A stretch of DNA of 64,000 bases from Penicillus capitatus (Eukaryota; Chlorophyta). The notes below the pieces were generated by a model. That model saw only the letters and a list, made by a program, of their open reading frames with translations. It did not search any database and was not told the DNA's origin. The stretch is from NCBI GenBank assembly GCA_965649825.1, contig OZ287706.1:372001-436000 (forward strand), given 5' to 3'. The position numbers and the translations under genes are program-made. Of this stretch, positions 46,884-59,390 are shown in pieces (within the stretch, counting starts at the first letter, position 1; each line of letters starts with the position of its first letter).

Positions 46884-48125
46884 ATGGACCAAAAGATTGC
46901 CGCAGCTTTTTGTCTGCTCTTTCTCGCGCAGGCCTTTGCCGTGAGTCCTCCCCGCCGATGGAAGATTTGTTGGTAGACTCGGACTTTGTGGTGTGTAGAC
47001 TCGAGACATGAGCTATTCTGCCATACGTGCGCTTCTGGACTCCAGAGCCGAATCAAGCACTGGGTTGAATCTTGTGAGCAAAGAGGGAAGCACTGTCAGC
47101 GCTAAAGCAACCGCACAAGCCTTCACAAGGGGAGGAAGGGTGACTGCGCATGCCGAGGCAACGGGAGAAGCTATCACCGAAGTCGCTGATGCATTTGCCA
47201 AAGTCGTTGCCGTCTCAGTCGCCGACGTCAAAGCAGGCGGAGATGTGGTTGCCATTGCCGACGCTACGGCAAAGGCCTACGCAGAGGCGGTGGCTTCGGC
47301 CTATGCCGAGGTCATTGTTGATATCTCGTCCAATTCGAAGACCGGCTCGGCCTGCGCAAGCGGCTTTTCCGACGCCGAAGCTACAGCCACCGCGTTCGCT
47401 CGTGCATTTGTCGAGGTACGCCCTTCCGCATTGATTCGCAGGCCGCGTTTGAAGAATGGTGGATGGTTAGGTCCTCGCTGATGCCTCGGATTCCATAAAT
47501 TTCGCCAACGCGTCTGGCGCAGCGGAGGCAATTTCCGCAGCGACAGCGGAAGCTTACGCAGAGGCTGAAGCAACTGCTTGCGGCGAAGGCGTCTTCCAAG
47601 CGGATGCCATAACGAGCACATTCTCCGAAGCCATTGTTCGCCCCTATGCGTCTGTGTCAGCCAAGGCCTTCGCCGCAGTGGCCAAAGGCTCGGCAACAGC
47701 AACAATTGATATCACTGCTGAATCCTTGGTCGATGAAGAGAACTTTACTGACGGCAATACCGAGGGATCGGCCGGGGGAAAGGGTAAGTTCCAACTGGCA
47801 ACTGTTCCTTACCTTAATGACGGAATATCGCCCTGTAGTGGAAATTGATGCCGGTTCTGGAGGCAGTGCCGAGACAAAAGTGTTGACAGAGTTCTGCGGC
47901 AACGACTTCAACAGCTGCTGCCGACGCCCTCGTTCTAGATGCTCCTGCAGTTCTGGGTAATCATCCTTCCTAGTGCTGTACTCTATGTCATCATTTGGTT
48001 GCTGTAGGTGTTCCGCAGAGCTGGATGAGGAGCTTGGGGCCACCGATAAGTCGTTTGGATACAAGGTCACCCGTAAGGGAAGAAATGCATTCGAAGAAGG
48101 CTATAAATGCATTTGCCCTGTCTAA
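46884..48125 (+). CDS. Alanine-rich secreted protein with Cys-rich extension, copy 9
   Basis: Exons 46884-46940, 46999-47415, 47471-47783, 47839-47956 and 48008-48125 encode 340 residues. The signal peptide is MDQKIAAAFCLLFLAQAFA. Exon 2 starts TRDMSYSAIRALLDSRAES and is Lys/Glu/Ala-rich, with its Cys in GSACASGFSDAEATATA. Exon 3 starts VLADASDSINFA and has ACGEGVF. Instead of ending in a Gly/Ala tail, exon 4 continues into FCGNDFNSCCRRPRSRCSCS. A fifth exon, absent from the sisters, adds about 40 residues ending YKCICPV. The extra cysteines may cross-link or bind a partner. Confidence 0.78.
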
Positions 48126-49049
48126 GGCTGAAGCTTTTTTTCTGTCCCTTGATAGATATCATTTCATTTGTCAACGGCGTGAATCCTTCCGCTCGTGCAG
48201 AATAACTTGGACAATTGGACTGTGTCGATTATGAGACAAGATATGAGCTAGACTTGACGTTTGGAAGGCCCTTCATTGATTGCCCCAGTTAGATGAGCAT
48301 TGTACGCGAGAACACTCGGTGCAATGACATTCTGTATATCATTCTCGATGCGAAAAACGCAGACGACAGCGAAAGCGCGACACCTTCGGTCGATCGACGT
48401 TTCATAGATACACCAAACAAGCAGATTGCTCTGAGTGACGCAAGAACAGTTCACGTTTGTGAAGCTACAAAGGATCACGGTATTTGTGAACACGGACGAA
48501 TCGTCTATGGTATGAACGCCGACAGATAGAAGACAAGACGGCGTGTGTGAAGGATTATTGTGTATGTATGCATTACAGACAAACGAAGACACCCTTTTTG
48601 ATCTGTACATACCTTCACGTGTTTGCATCTTGCTCATATGACGCAGATGGTTGATTTCTATGTACAGGTTTGAACTTACCGCAGGCATTTGATAAAATCT
48701 TCGAACTCGAAGAAGATTTTACTGTCGGTTTATCTGCATGGCGGCGGGAAGTTGAATTAATGCTCGTACTCTGAATAGATGTCCACTGTCGGTTCATCTG
48801 AATAGCGACGAGAACTTGAATTACAATCGGGGCACAGTGTGTGCTCATGCAGCGTGTCTTCCAGAGGCTCGCCGTATTCGTTTTCCGATCGCGTCGTTCG
48901 TCGAAGTGCCGTGTCGACGTTTGAGATTTCTCACTCAGCGCGAGAGGACACCACAACGGGGTTGATTGATTCATCGCGACGTCCAAATGGGAATCGGAGG
49001 TCGCTGTCATTTAATTCCTTTTGACGCACGAGTCGGAGAACAAAGGAAA
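48126..49049. other. Spacer after the alanine-rich cluster
   Basis: No gene supported. A minus-strand frame of 146 codons at 48248-48688 lacks domains or splice partners. Confidence 0.4.
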
Positions 49050-50696
<1,647 letters not shown>

Positions 50697-51044
50697 AGCG
50701 GCGAAGACGAGACATGTGTTTGGTCCAGAGGATAGACCTGTAATGTCATCCATGATCATTGTTGGGTTCACTGTGCAATTCGCGCGCTGCCCGATCCTCG
50801 ACAAGTCAATCGCGTTGATTCTCACACGGCTGTCGCATCAGATCAAGCCTGAGACGTAGATCGCTGTCTGACATGCATCGCCGTTCTTTCGCCGTTGGAC
50901 GACGATGACAGTGTTCGATCAATCCTGAGTTCATTTAGAAGTGTGCCAGTGCACCTTGTGTTTGGGCCCGAGTCTCGGGGATACACTACACGATACGTTT
51001 CAATGCTCCGCATGTGGAAAACTGAACGCTTCCGACGCGGTGAT

Positions 51045-52272
51045 CTACATCTGTCTCCCTTCTTCCTTTGGCGTCCTGAAGCCGTAGGTCTTGACCAATC
51101 GGATCTGCGCCAACGAGAAGACAGTCTTGATGATGCGTGCGTAATCCGTCCCAATCGACTTCAGCATCACGTCAGTTGCCAGCCACGCCCAGAGCAACGG
51201 ACCCAAGAGACCCAACGTCCCATTCACTGAACTGTAACGCGCCACCGCTCGGGTCACGCCTTTGTGCGTTGCCTACACATTAACCATCGATCAACAGGGA
51301 TGCTTCCTCGTGATGTACAGGCGAATCCAACCTCCACGCTGAGACGCTTCCTCAGGTGATGCAGCCCTCGATGGTATGCAGCTCTCAAGGCTGTCTCGTA
51401 GCGCAGTCGATGTCTCACGACATCGACTCCCAGTCTTTGCAACAGCGCTCGCCGTATGACGGATAGAGTCAGGGCGCCGCCGAGTTTGGACATCATGGAG
51501 ACCAACTCGTCCTTTCCCAGGCGCAGTGGAGCCAGAAGACGACTCCACCAACCTCGGGAGTGCACAGAGGTTCCCATGCCGTCTCCATTCTGGAAGGTGT
51601 TGACCAGGTCGTTCCGCTGAGGCTGATCGGCGATGTACTGCTGGCAGTTGGCGAGAAGATATAGATAGATCTCTGTCTCCAGATCTGCCGTTTCCAGATG
51701 TCTGGGACATCGAATCTCGAACCTTGAAATCTCACACTTCTGTCACATCATCCATCCACTGCACGATCACACCTGGATTGGATGTGCATGAGCGTCTCTC
51801 GATAGGTCGGTCGGTAGCCTCGCAGTGTCTGCATGGATGATGCTGCCAGGAAACGAAAACGCGATTGGATTTTGCGCATCACAGTTGTCCTGCCACGGTA
51901 CTCGACGGCCGCCGGTTCTTTCTCTACCACCAGGCTTTTGACGAAGGGACTGAACAGACTGGGAGCGAAGAGTGTGTCGTAGAGGAGCTCCAATTCCTCG
52001 CGATTACACAATTCCAGCACCTCCCAGAGATCTCGGTCGACATCGCAGGGGGCGGAGGGACGATCCGAATCGACCTCGCGCACTGCTCGGCACCGTGTCG
52101 AAGGCGATAGAGTCACGCGATGAAGCGATTGGCGGGAACGCTCGACGATGCGCTTTCGCGTCGGGCGTCGCTTTGGAGCGGCCGAACGTCGGACAAAGAA
52201 AAACGGCCCAGATCGTACGACCGTCTGCATCGCTGCCGTTCTCGGCAGTGCGGCGATGTCGTGTCGCGTCAT
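51045..52272 (-). CDS. YaaW/UPF0174-like protein with basic N-terminal extension
   Basis: Three exons. The N-terminus (MQTVVRSGPFFFVRRSAAP, then many Arg and Ser) looks like an organelle transit peptide. Next comes DLWEVLELCNREELELLYDT, a start typical of UPF0174. The middle carries LGGALTLSVIRRALLQRLGV and the C-terminus is GTLGLLGPLLWAWLATDVM, then SLAQIRLVKTYGFRTP. The hydrophobic C-terminal part suggests membrane association. Bacterial relatives such as YaaW have no known function. The first intron (about 51723-51776) contains TGATGTGACAG. Met 52230 is an alternative start. Its start lies within about 70 bp of the divergent DXO gene. Confidence 0.65.
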
Positions 52273-52297
52273 GTGCTTTCGGACGCGTGTCGGTCAC

Positions 52298-53579
52298 ATG
52301 GCAAGTTTCGATGTGCTGGGATGGCTCGAACTCTATCGATCCGGCGACACGACGCCCGTCTCTATCGACCAACCGACCGAGACAGGAGCCTGCTGGACGC
52401 GGACGTCGAATCTTCTGGGCGGCGAATACAAATATGGTGACAAGACAGGTCCGCCAACCACAAGAAAGCACGGGCGATATGCGGACGATACTGTACAGGA
52501 CTCCTGTCTTATCGTCCCTGTTCGCCTCCCTGTTCCTTGGCCGAAGGCTTTCCGGAAAAATACATCCCGAAGCCGAAGGAACGCTCGGTGCACGTGGAGA
52601 TCATTCTGAGAGCGCTGAAGAAGGCAGGAGTGTCCTTCGAAGACTTTACGATTATCTCTTTCCGCAATAACATCAACAAGATCTGCAATACGATGACGGA
52701 CAACACAGCGTCTTGGGCATTGGACGCCTGTTGCCTGTCGGATTACCCAAGAACGACCTTTCTGAACATCCATGTCCCATCACGACCCGCATCTCTGACC
52801 AAAGCCGTCACGCATTTGTGGAATGGTGTGTAGCATACGGAAGAGAAAGAGTATCCAGATTCAGAGAGATACTGTTACTTTGGGTACAAGTTCGAGACGC
52901 TGTGTACGGGCGGCGGACGAGAGGCGATGGTCGATGCGACGTCGGAATTTGCGATCGTCTTCGACACGCAGCTGCACGATATGAAATGCGCCATTGCAGC
53001 CGAGATCGATTGCTATAATCCAGAGACCACCTCCAGCAACACGGCCATCTCTCTTATGGAGCTCAAGACTGCTCGGTCACTCCTCGTGCAAAAAGAGTGA
53101 CATCTGAGTTCTGTGCGTCTCAGACTGGTCGAATCTGATCGACAGCAAAAGAGCGCGCAGCGTTTCAAGTATCCAAAGTGGTGGATCCAGTCGCACATTG
53201 TCGGCGTGCCTCAGATCATGATTGGCTACTGGGCCAGAGATGGAACCCTCACATCGATCGCCTCTATCCGCACAGAAGACCTGCCTGCTCGTGCAATGGA
53301 TGGCATTTCGGGCTACAAACGACAACAGGTCTGTTCCGTTGTTATTGATTGGTCTGCCGAGTATGTGGTGGTGTATCCTTTCTTGTGTGTTAGGTCTGGA
53401 GACCACAGCAGCTGTTGGGATTTCTACACAGCGTGTTGACTTGGATACAAGGTCTGCTGCGAGAGAGTCCCGATCGGCACTATCGCTTCGTTTACTGTCC
53501 CGAGCGCAAGCTTATTACGGCGCAACTCTGCGAGGACGGCGAACTGGTCTGTCACATCAGATCGGTTATTGATACCTGA
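52298..53579 (+). CDS. DXO: DXO/RAI1-type decapping exoribonuclease
   Basis: This enzyme removes incomplete or NAD caps from RNA and digests the body, acting in nuclear RNA quality control. Visible motifs are TNLL-type N-terminus GGEYKYGDKTG, LAEGFPEKYIP, FTIISFRNNINKIC (nucleic-acid site), YCYFGYKFETLC (GYKFE), AAEIDCYNPET (ExD), SLMELKTAR (ELK), FKYPKWWIQSHIVGVPQIMIGYW. All metal-binding residues of the family are seen. Five introns are inferred. One, at 53097-53123, is only 27 nt and joins LLVQKE to LVESDRQQ. The last exon ends LVCHIRSVIDT, and the next gene begins 47 bp further. Confidence 0.9.
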
Positions 53580-53626
53580 CCTGAACGATCTGGTTCGAAC
53601 GCACGGGTTGTATCATCTTCGGCGAC

Positions 53627-55975
53627 ATGCAACGCGAATTCGGTGTAGCAAGGAATACACCTGTGCCTCCGCCGTTTTATCGTCCGTTTCCAACACGAAC
53701 GACTGATGTCTTTGCTGCCGGTGCCGAGCGTGAGACACGGTTGTACTTTGAAACGCGTATGGAGATCCCCCAGTTGCCACCTCTACCAAACGCCGTCCCG
53801 AGAACGCAGCTCGACATAAGGGAGGCAAGAAGGGATTTCGCAGAGAGACAGCTGATACATCCGACGTCGTCAGCCTTGTGTAACTTACGCGAGGATTTGC
53901 GACCAAACGCACTGCCGAGACAGATCGACATGGAGCCGCAAAGACGACACGCGTTTCCTAGTGTCATCGACGTGAACATGGGACCACCGAGACCGTCCGC
54001 GTTCGAATCGCCGATCGCATGCCGTCTAAGCAATACCGTGCGCCGTCATGCGATCGAACAGAGCGCCCCTCCAAGATACAGAGATGACCGTTCGTGGATG
54101 ACACAGAGGGATCTACTGGATCCCGCTTTCTGTGGGATAGCGAGAGAAACGCAAACGATCCGTTCTCAACCGAATCTCTGGATGGATGGTCAGAAGATGG
54201 TGAATCTGGACACCGTGACAGGAGAAGGGATGCATATGGAGATGCCTCGGACCTTGGGAACGATATCTCTCGTGGATCCAGCCATCTCCCGTCGACAGCA
54301 TGCAGAATTCATTGCTTATCAGCAGCGCAGGCCTGATTTGCCGAATCTGGAAGCGGTGTCCGTTTCTGAGGGTCCTTGGGTGTGGACCCCGGAGAAAACC
54401 TCTACCCGTACGGCGTGTCCGTCCACAAACCCTCAGTTTTATCCGTTTTCTCAGTTGGATCCCTGCAAGATGGGCACAGGCAATGATGCCCATAATAATG
54501 ACGATCTTCCATCTTTGCATTCCATGAGAGCAGCGATTTTGAATCCTTCGTTGGCCGCTGCCCCATCCGTTTTACAAAAAATACTGAAGAATGCCCCTGA
54601 AGCAGAGATCTCTGCTCCGCGATCGTGTTTTAGCAATGATGCAAAAAGTACTGCTTCCTTTGCTCGGGTGATGTCCGAATATGGCGACCAAAAGGTGGAC
54701 ATCCAAAGATTGCCGCCAGCTGCATGGCCTTCTGACAATCCTGCTGTTCCTGACGGAGTTCCGATGCCTCGAATGAACGATGCATCACATCCCGTTGCGC
54801 ATCTGGATCTCTATCTGCCTTGGAATCTCCACAAACAAGATCCGTGCCGTCCGCACACCGTACCACCATCTTTCGTACCAGAGATGGAGGCGAGAAGGCC
54901 GATTCCTGAGTCCAAAAATTCGCGAGGCTGGACAGATCTTTTCTACAATACGGATCTGCCTGCAGAGTCCTTAATCTACAAGCCACTGTCCCGTCACCTC
55001 ACAGAAGCAGCACCCGTTTACCCTCGCAATACGTCTCCGGTGACAAGAAGCCAAAATGATGTCGAAGTGCAAGAGCCCGTTGCATCGGATGTACAGTATC
55101 TGCTCAAGCTCAGAGAGAAATATCAGCAAGGCGGAATGGTGGATGCAGCTGTTGGTGGCCTGCCAGTGCAATCAGCATCAAGACCCACGGTTCAGCCGCC
55201 GTCTTCTTCAGAATGTCGTCCCTGGCGAAGACTGCAACACTTGACCGTGGAAATGACGCCGACGATTGAGGAATTGCTAAACAAGATGCAACAAGGTCAT
55301 GCGACGCTTATGGCTGCATTGTCACCTGAAATGCATCGAGAACTGGGTGCAGATCTCTTCGATCTCTGCTCTTATCGAGATTGTGTCCCCGGGGATAGAA
55401 AGGAAACAGCATCTGGCGCTGCTTGCATGGAAATCCGTGTCCTTAGGGAAACGAGCTGGTGTCTTCTGCACCTTGGCATTTTGTCAGCATACCACCACTT
55501 GGAAAAGGTCTGCTTCCTAATGCGCAGCAGCGTCTTCACACACAAGCGTTAACTTTTGCAGGAATTGCAGAGTCTGGCACAATCCAGAGAAATCTGCGCC
55601 TACTGCCTGAGAGAGCTCGGAAGAAGCTACCACAGTGTCTTGAACGGAGACACAATGGATCATCCGAAGGACATCAAACTAAGGGAGCTTCTGTCGAACG
55701 CATGTGGGGGAGCGGTCTCCGAGGTGACCCCTCTCCTGCCAGACTGTCTGTCACGCACGTCTCTTTGATGTGACAGGGAAGGCGCAGGATCTGTATGCTA
55801 TCCGACGCATCTGGACACACTTCCCTTCTGAGAAAGTTCCCCGTTGCGCAAGCACTCATCCACGCAGAAGCACGCGGAGAGACAGATCCGACGGAACGTC
55901 AGCCGTGTGATATCTTCCTGGCACCGCAACAAGACTTTTGCCGCGTTGCGTCTAATCGAGTGCCTTTCCGATTAA
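53627..55975 (+). CDS. Large unrecognised protein with Pro-rich disordered N-terminus
   Basis: Exon 1 encodes about 620 residues (MQREFGVARNTPVPPPFYRP) rich in Pro, Arg, Asn and Met without repeats or known domains, probably disordered. It splices after AYHHLEK (near 55508) to a helical exon ELQSLAQSREICAYCLREL, then through an intron ending TTTGATGTGACAG to KAQDLYAIRRIWTHFPSEK, and after a 31-nt intron to HAERQIRRNVSRVISSWH, stopping near 55975. The long open frame and coherent splicing make it a real gene. The end is provisional because downstream frames also read well. Function unknown; close linkage to DXO is noted only. Confidence 0.5.
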
Positions 55976-56374
55976 GCGACTTCGATGTCGTGATCGAAGT
56001 GGCTCCATCCATTCATGGACCGACGCTCGAGACGCTTCTTCAGCAAGAGGCGATTTGCCAAGATGGCATCGATACGGGACAGCCGACATCCATTGTATAT
56101 CTCTGTTCGCAGAAACCACATTTCAAGACAGGGACGCAGCCGAATGGGATCAGCAGTGGAATGCCACAGACACAGACAGTCGTGGAGCAGCAACCGACAG
56201 CAGCAGCATGTCGACAATGGACACCGAGTTTGATACAACCTGACCGGTCTCGACGATGTGAACAAGGCGACTCTATGGACGAGCATTTGCAGACAACTCA
56301 GAGAACTGAAACGGATGGCTCTCGGTCTACGGGTCTGAGCTTCGACCTGGCTGCTCCCTTTCGAACTGGCTCAA

Positions 56375-57159
56375 GTGCTCCCATCTCACAAGCATCAGCA
56401 TCTGACGAGTGTGGTTGGCATGTTAGGAACGAAGAGGATGGATCTTGGAGACACGCGTCCTGAAACGGAAGTCTCTGCCTGGAAAGGATGGCCCGACGCA
56501 TTGTGTTCCTCTTCAGAACGGGAGCAATTGGAGACTCAGGACTGGAATGCCTACAAGTTTAGAAAGAAAAACGGAGATAGCTCCGATCAGCAAAGCACTG
56601 GACACAGCCAACACGATGATCGAGCGGACGAAAGCCATGGGGCGCAATGCGATGAACGGATGAGGCCGCTCGAGTCTTCGTGGGACAGAATGTCGGAGAC
56701 GGATTGGAACTGGAATGTCGATCCTCTCTTGGACGATGGCGATGCCATATTCGATTCAACTTTTTCGACCGGGTTGGATTCGATGACTGAAATCTCTGGC
56801 CTAGAAGAATCTACAACACGTGTCAGAATTGCTGGATTTGATCGCGACACCCTCTCTTCCTTACCGGAGCTTGGATACAACGCATCTCGCATGGAGATGG
56901 CGCATCGAAACGACACATCTCATTCGCGGACTTCGTCGTGCCATCAGACAAAAAAGACGAACCGTGCAAAGCAACCAAGTGCGAAAAATAACAAGCGGGC
57001 GTCGGCTCCGACGCGAAATGGTCTCTTTCCTGATTACAAACGCCTCAAGAGAACAAGTACGTATCGCATTTTTCGCTGTACAGGAATGATCACGATCCGT
57101 TTCTTGCAGAAACAACAAAGAAGAGTCGGCAGTCTCGTTGGATTTACGAATCCTCTTAG
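56375..57159 (+). CDS. Acidic then basic unrecognised coding region
   Basis: A frame beginning MLPSHKHQHLTSVVGMLGT is rich in Asp, Ser and Trp (DWNWNVDPLLDDGDAIFDS). It then becomes strongly basic (QTKKTNRAKQPSAKNNKR). An intron near 57059-57108 joins LFPDYKRLKRT to KTTKKSRQSRWIYESS and a stop at 57159. It may be a separate gene or 3' exons of the preceding one; I could not find joining splice sites. The charge pattern suggests a nuclear regulatory protein, without proof. Confidence 0.4.
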
Positions 57160-57754
57160 AAGATTCTTTCTCCTTCATCTTTCTGGCCGTGTTGCGTTGC
57201 ATCTGCAACAGATGTTTTTCCAGAGCCAAAGTAGGAGGTTTCCCCTGCTTATTAAACCTAGTTTTTTGAGAACGCTGGCCTCGAGCTCGCAAAGTGTAAT
57301 AAATTCTTTCTTTTTGTCTCCGTTGGTTTGTGCCTTATTTGGCGTCGCCGCCCAGTTCAAATGCCATTGAATGTTTTATGAAGAGGTGCTGGTCAAAGAT
57401 GTGTCTCTGTGCAGCAGTTTCTCGACTTTCTCCACTTCAGGGAAAGCAGTCTAGCGCATCTTGGCTTCATCCCAGGAGAACGCGGACATGGGACACAAAG
57501 AAAAAGAGTGTCCGGGAATGTCAGAGATACAGAATCGAGAATCTCACTCGTCCAACCGAGAATCCCGTGGTGTTTTCCCACGAAATCGCACCACCAACAA
57601 CCCGACCTCATACTCGTTCGACGTATCTGCCGCCGCTTTATGTCCGACGGTAGTGTCATGCGAGAGATAATTGGTTACAAAGAAAACTATCAAATGATCA
57701 CGTGCATGATACAGGTTCAATGTTTAAGTGTATAAGATGACGCCTCAGGTTAAA
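57160..57754. other. Spacer before the topoisomerase II remnant
   Basis: Open frames here (for example 57409-57735) have no domain and mixed composition. Nothing is supported. Confidence 0.4.
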
Positions 57755-58139
57755 CGTATGATCACTCATTTATTCGCGACACCAAAGGTAACACACAAGG
57801 GCGATGTAAAAGCTTTCTTCACCGTCACTGAGTATGGGCGATGGAAAGAGGAGCTCGGTATAAAATCGCGTCTCAGGCCCATGACGAAGGACACGCTTCG
57901 ACGCCCAGACAAACGCTCACTTACAAAAATGGTCAACGTTCGACAAAGGTAAACGATGGAAATTCGATACGACTATTCGGCTTTCTCCTTTATTCTCTTG
58001 CCGCCAATCGTCTCTCTCATTCCCCCTTTATTCGTCCTGATCACGGGTCGGGTTTCACACTCGGTCGAGGCAAGACGAAGTGGAACGTCAAATACTTCTG
58101 TTGGTGTTTGCTCCGTGATGTGAACGGATGTGACAGTCC

Positions 58140-59390
58140 TCGGGCGATAGTGAAATACATTGTGAACTGAGGTTATGTGATCTTTTGATATATCCCTGTA
58201 AGAGTCTGGACGATGCTTCGGCAACACTATAGAGAACTCTGGGCGTTCTCACGGAGAGAAACACTAGAGCGCTTCAAGACGATTTCGTTCCATAGAAAGG
58301 AGTTCACATACGAGGGTTCAGAAGATCTATACCTTTTCCACCCCAGTTTCAATAACAGTAAAAGCATATTCAAAACGAGAAAATCAAGTTCAATATGCGT
58401 ATTATCAATTTGAAAAACTGAATTTCAGCTCCGAATCCAATGAATTCATTTTCAAATACTCCATGTCCGAATTCAAATCGAATGATTTCATTTTAGAAGA
58501 ACGTCATCTTTTTTCAAGAGCGAACCGTTCATTTTGAAAATCTGTCGACAAATTACATCAACTGTTACTTCAATTTAATTTTCTGTCAACCATTTTTCAA
58601 TTACTGCCAAAGCGATTTGAAATCGGTCTCAAGATGTCAAGAGTGACATCACACCTATGAGACTGACTCCAAAAAAAGTAAAAACAATTCAAAACAACTC
58701 TTTGCCACCCATCCTCTTGCAGTTGAATATGGAATGCCATTCTTGGAAGCAATGTCCTTCCAGTCCCTACGTTGCCCCGCTTCTTCTACCACCCTGAGGC
58801 GAGCTGAACGTCGAGTTTTTTTTGTAAACTCCACGTTTTGATCCTGGCTTAGTCCCTCTTCTTCGAGGCTATGGATTTGTTTCTTCATTCATACCTAAAA
58901 CAAAGTAAAGAAACACCAAGGGACAAACGCCACTCACTTGTTGCCGAAGTACTCGTGTCGAGAACGCTCCAAAGGGGGCGAAGAATCCCTTGTCCAATTG
59001 GAACGTTGAAGATGTAACAGATTGGAACGTCTGCAAGCTCCATTGACGGGACACAGAATTGAGATTATTTTTATAATTGCTTTAATCTTTTTTGAAGATG
59101 AGATAATGTTCGTTGAAAATGAATGGTACCTTTTGTAAACCAATGACATATTTTTTAAATGAAATGACTTGTTTTGAAATGAGAAATTATTGTTTCAATT
59201 TGATGTCACCGGATGGGAAATCGTTGTCATGGAGATTGAAAATGGAGTCGTCGTCATTTGTGAAAGTAAAATATTGGGTTTCAAAATGATTCTGTACTTT
59301 TTGAAAACCATTTTTCTGTTTTGAATACGTTCTTACTTTTATTGAAATTGGGGTGGAAAAGGTATAGTTCTACAAAACCTCACTCTACAT
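58140..59390. mobile_element. AT-rich insertion inside the TOP2 remnant
   Basis: Base composition drops to clearly AT-rich, unlike the flanks. Motifs such as CATTTTCAAAT are frequent on the left (58420-58600), and their complements such as TTGAAAATGAATGG on the right (59100-59360). This fits subterminal inverted motifs of a DNA transposon. A transposase-like fragment lies between. Exact ends and target duplication were not resolved. The insertion fills the gap between TOP2 blocks that are normally about 60 residues apart. Confidence 0.5.
58655..58888 (-). CDS. Transposase-like fragment with helix-turn-helix
   Basis: A 77-codon frame contains RDWKDIASKNGIPYSTARG, a helix-turn-helix resembling the N-terminal DNA-binding part of eukaryotic DDE transposases, preceded by basic residues. 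No DDE catalytic domain is found nearby, so it is a remnant or the first exon of a deleted element. Confidence 0.4.
   Translation of the reverse strand: MKKQIHSLEEEGLSQDQNVEFTKKTRRSARLRVVEEAGQRRDWKDIASKNGIPYSTARGWVAKSCFELFLLFLESVS

Noticed and set aside
23160-48125. Calling the alanine-rich family spider-type fibroin, type I antifreeze protein or a RebB-like ejectisome protein
   Set aside because: Only composition is shared. There are no Gly-Ala or poly-Ala blocks of spidroins, no 11-residue Thr repeat of type I antifreeze, no recognisable RebB motif, and the histone H3 argues against an animal.
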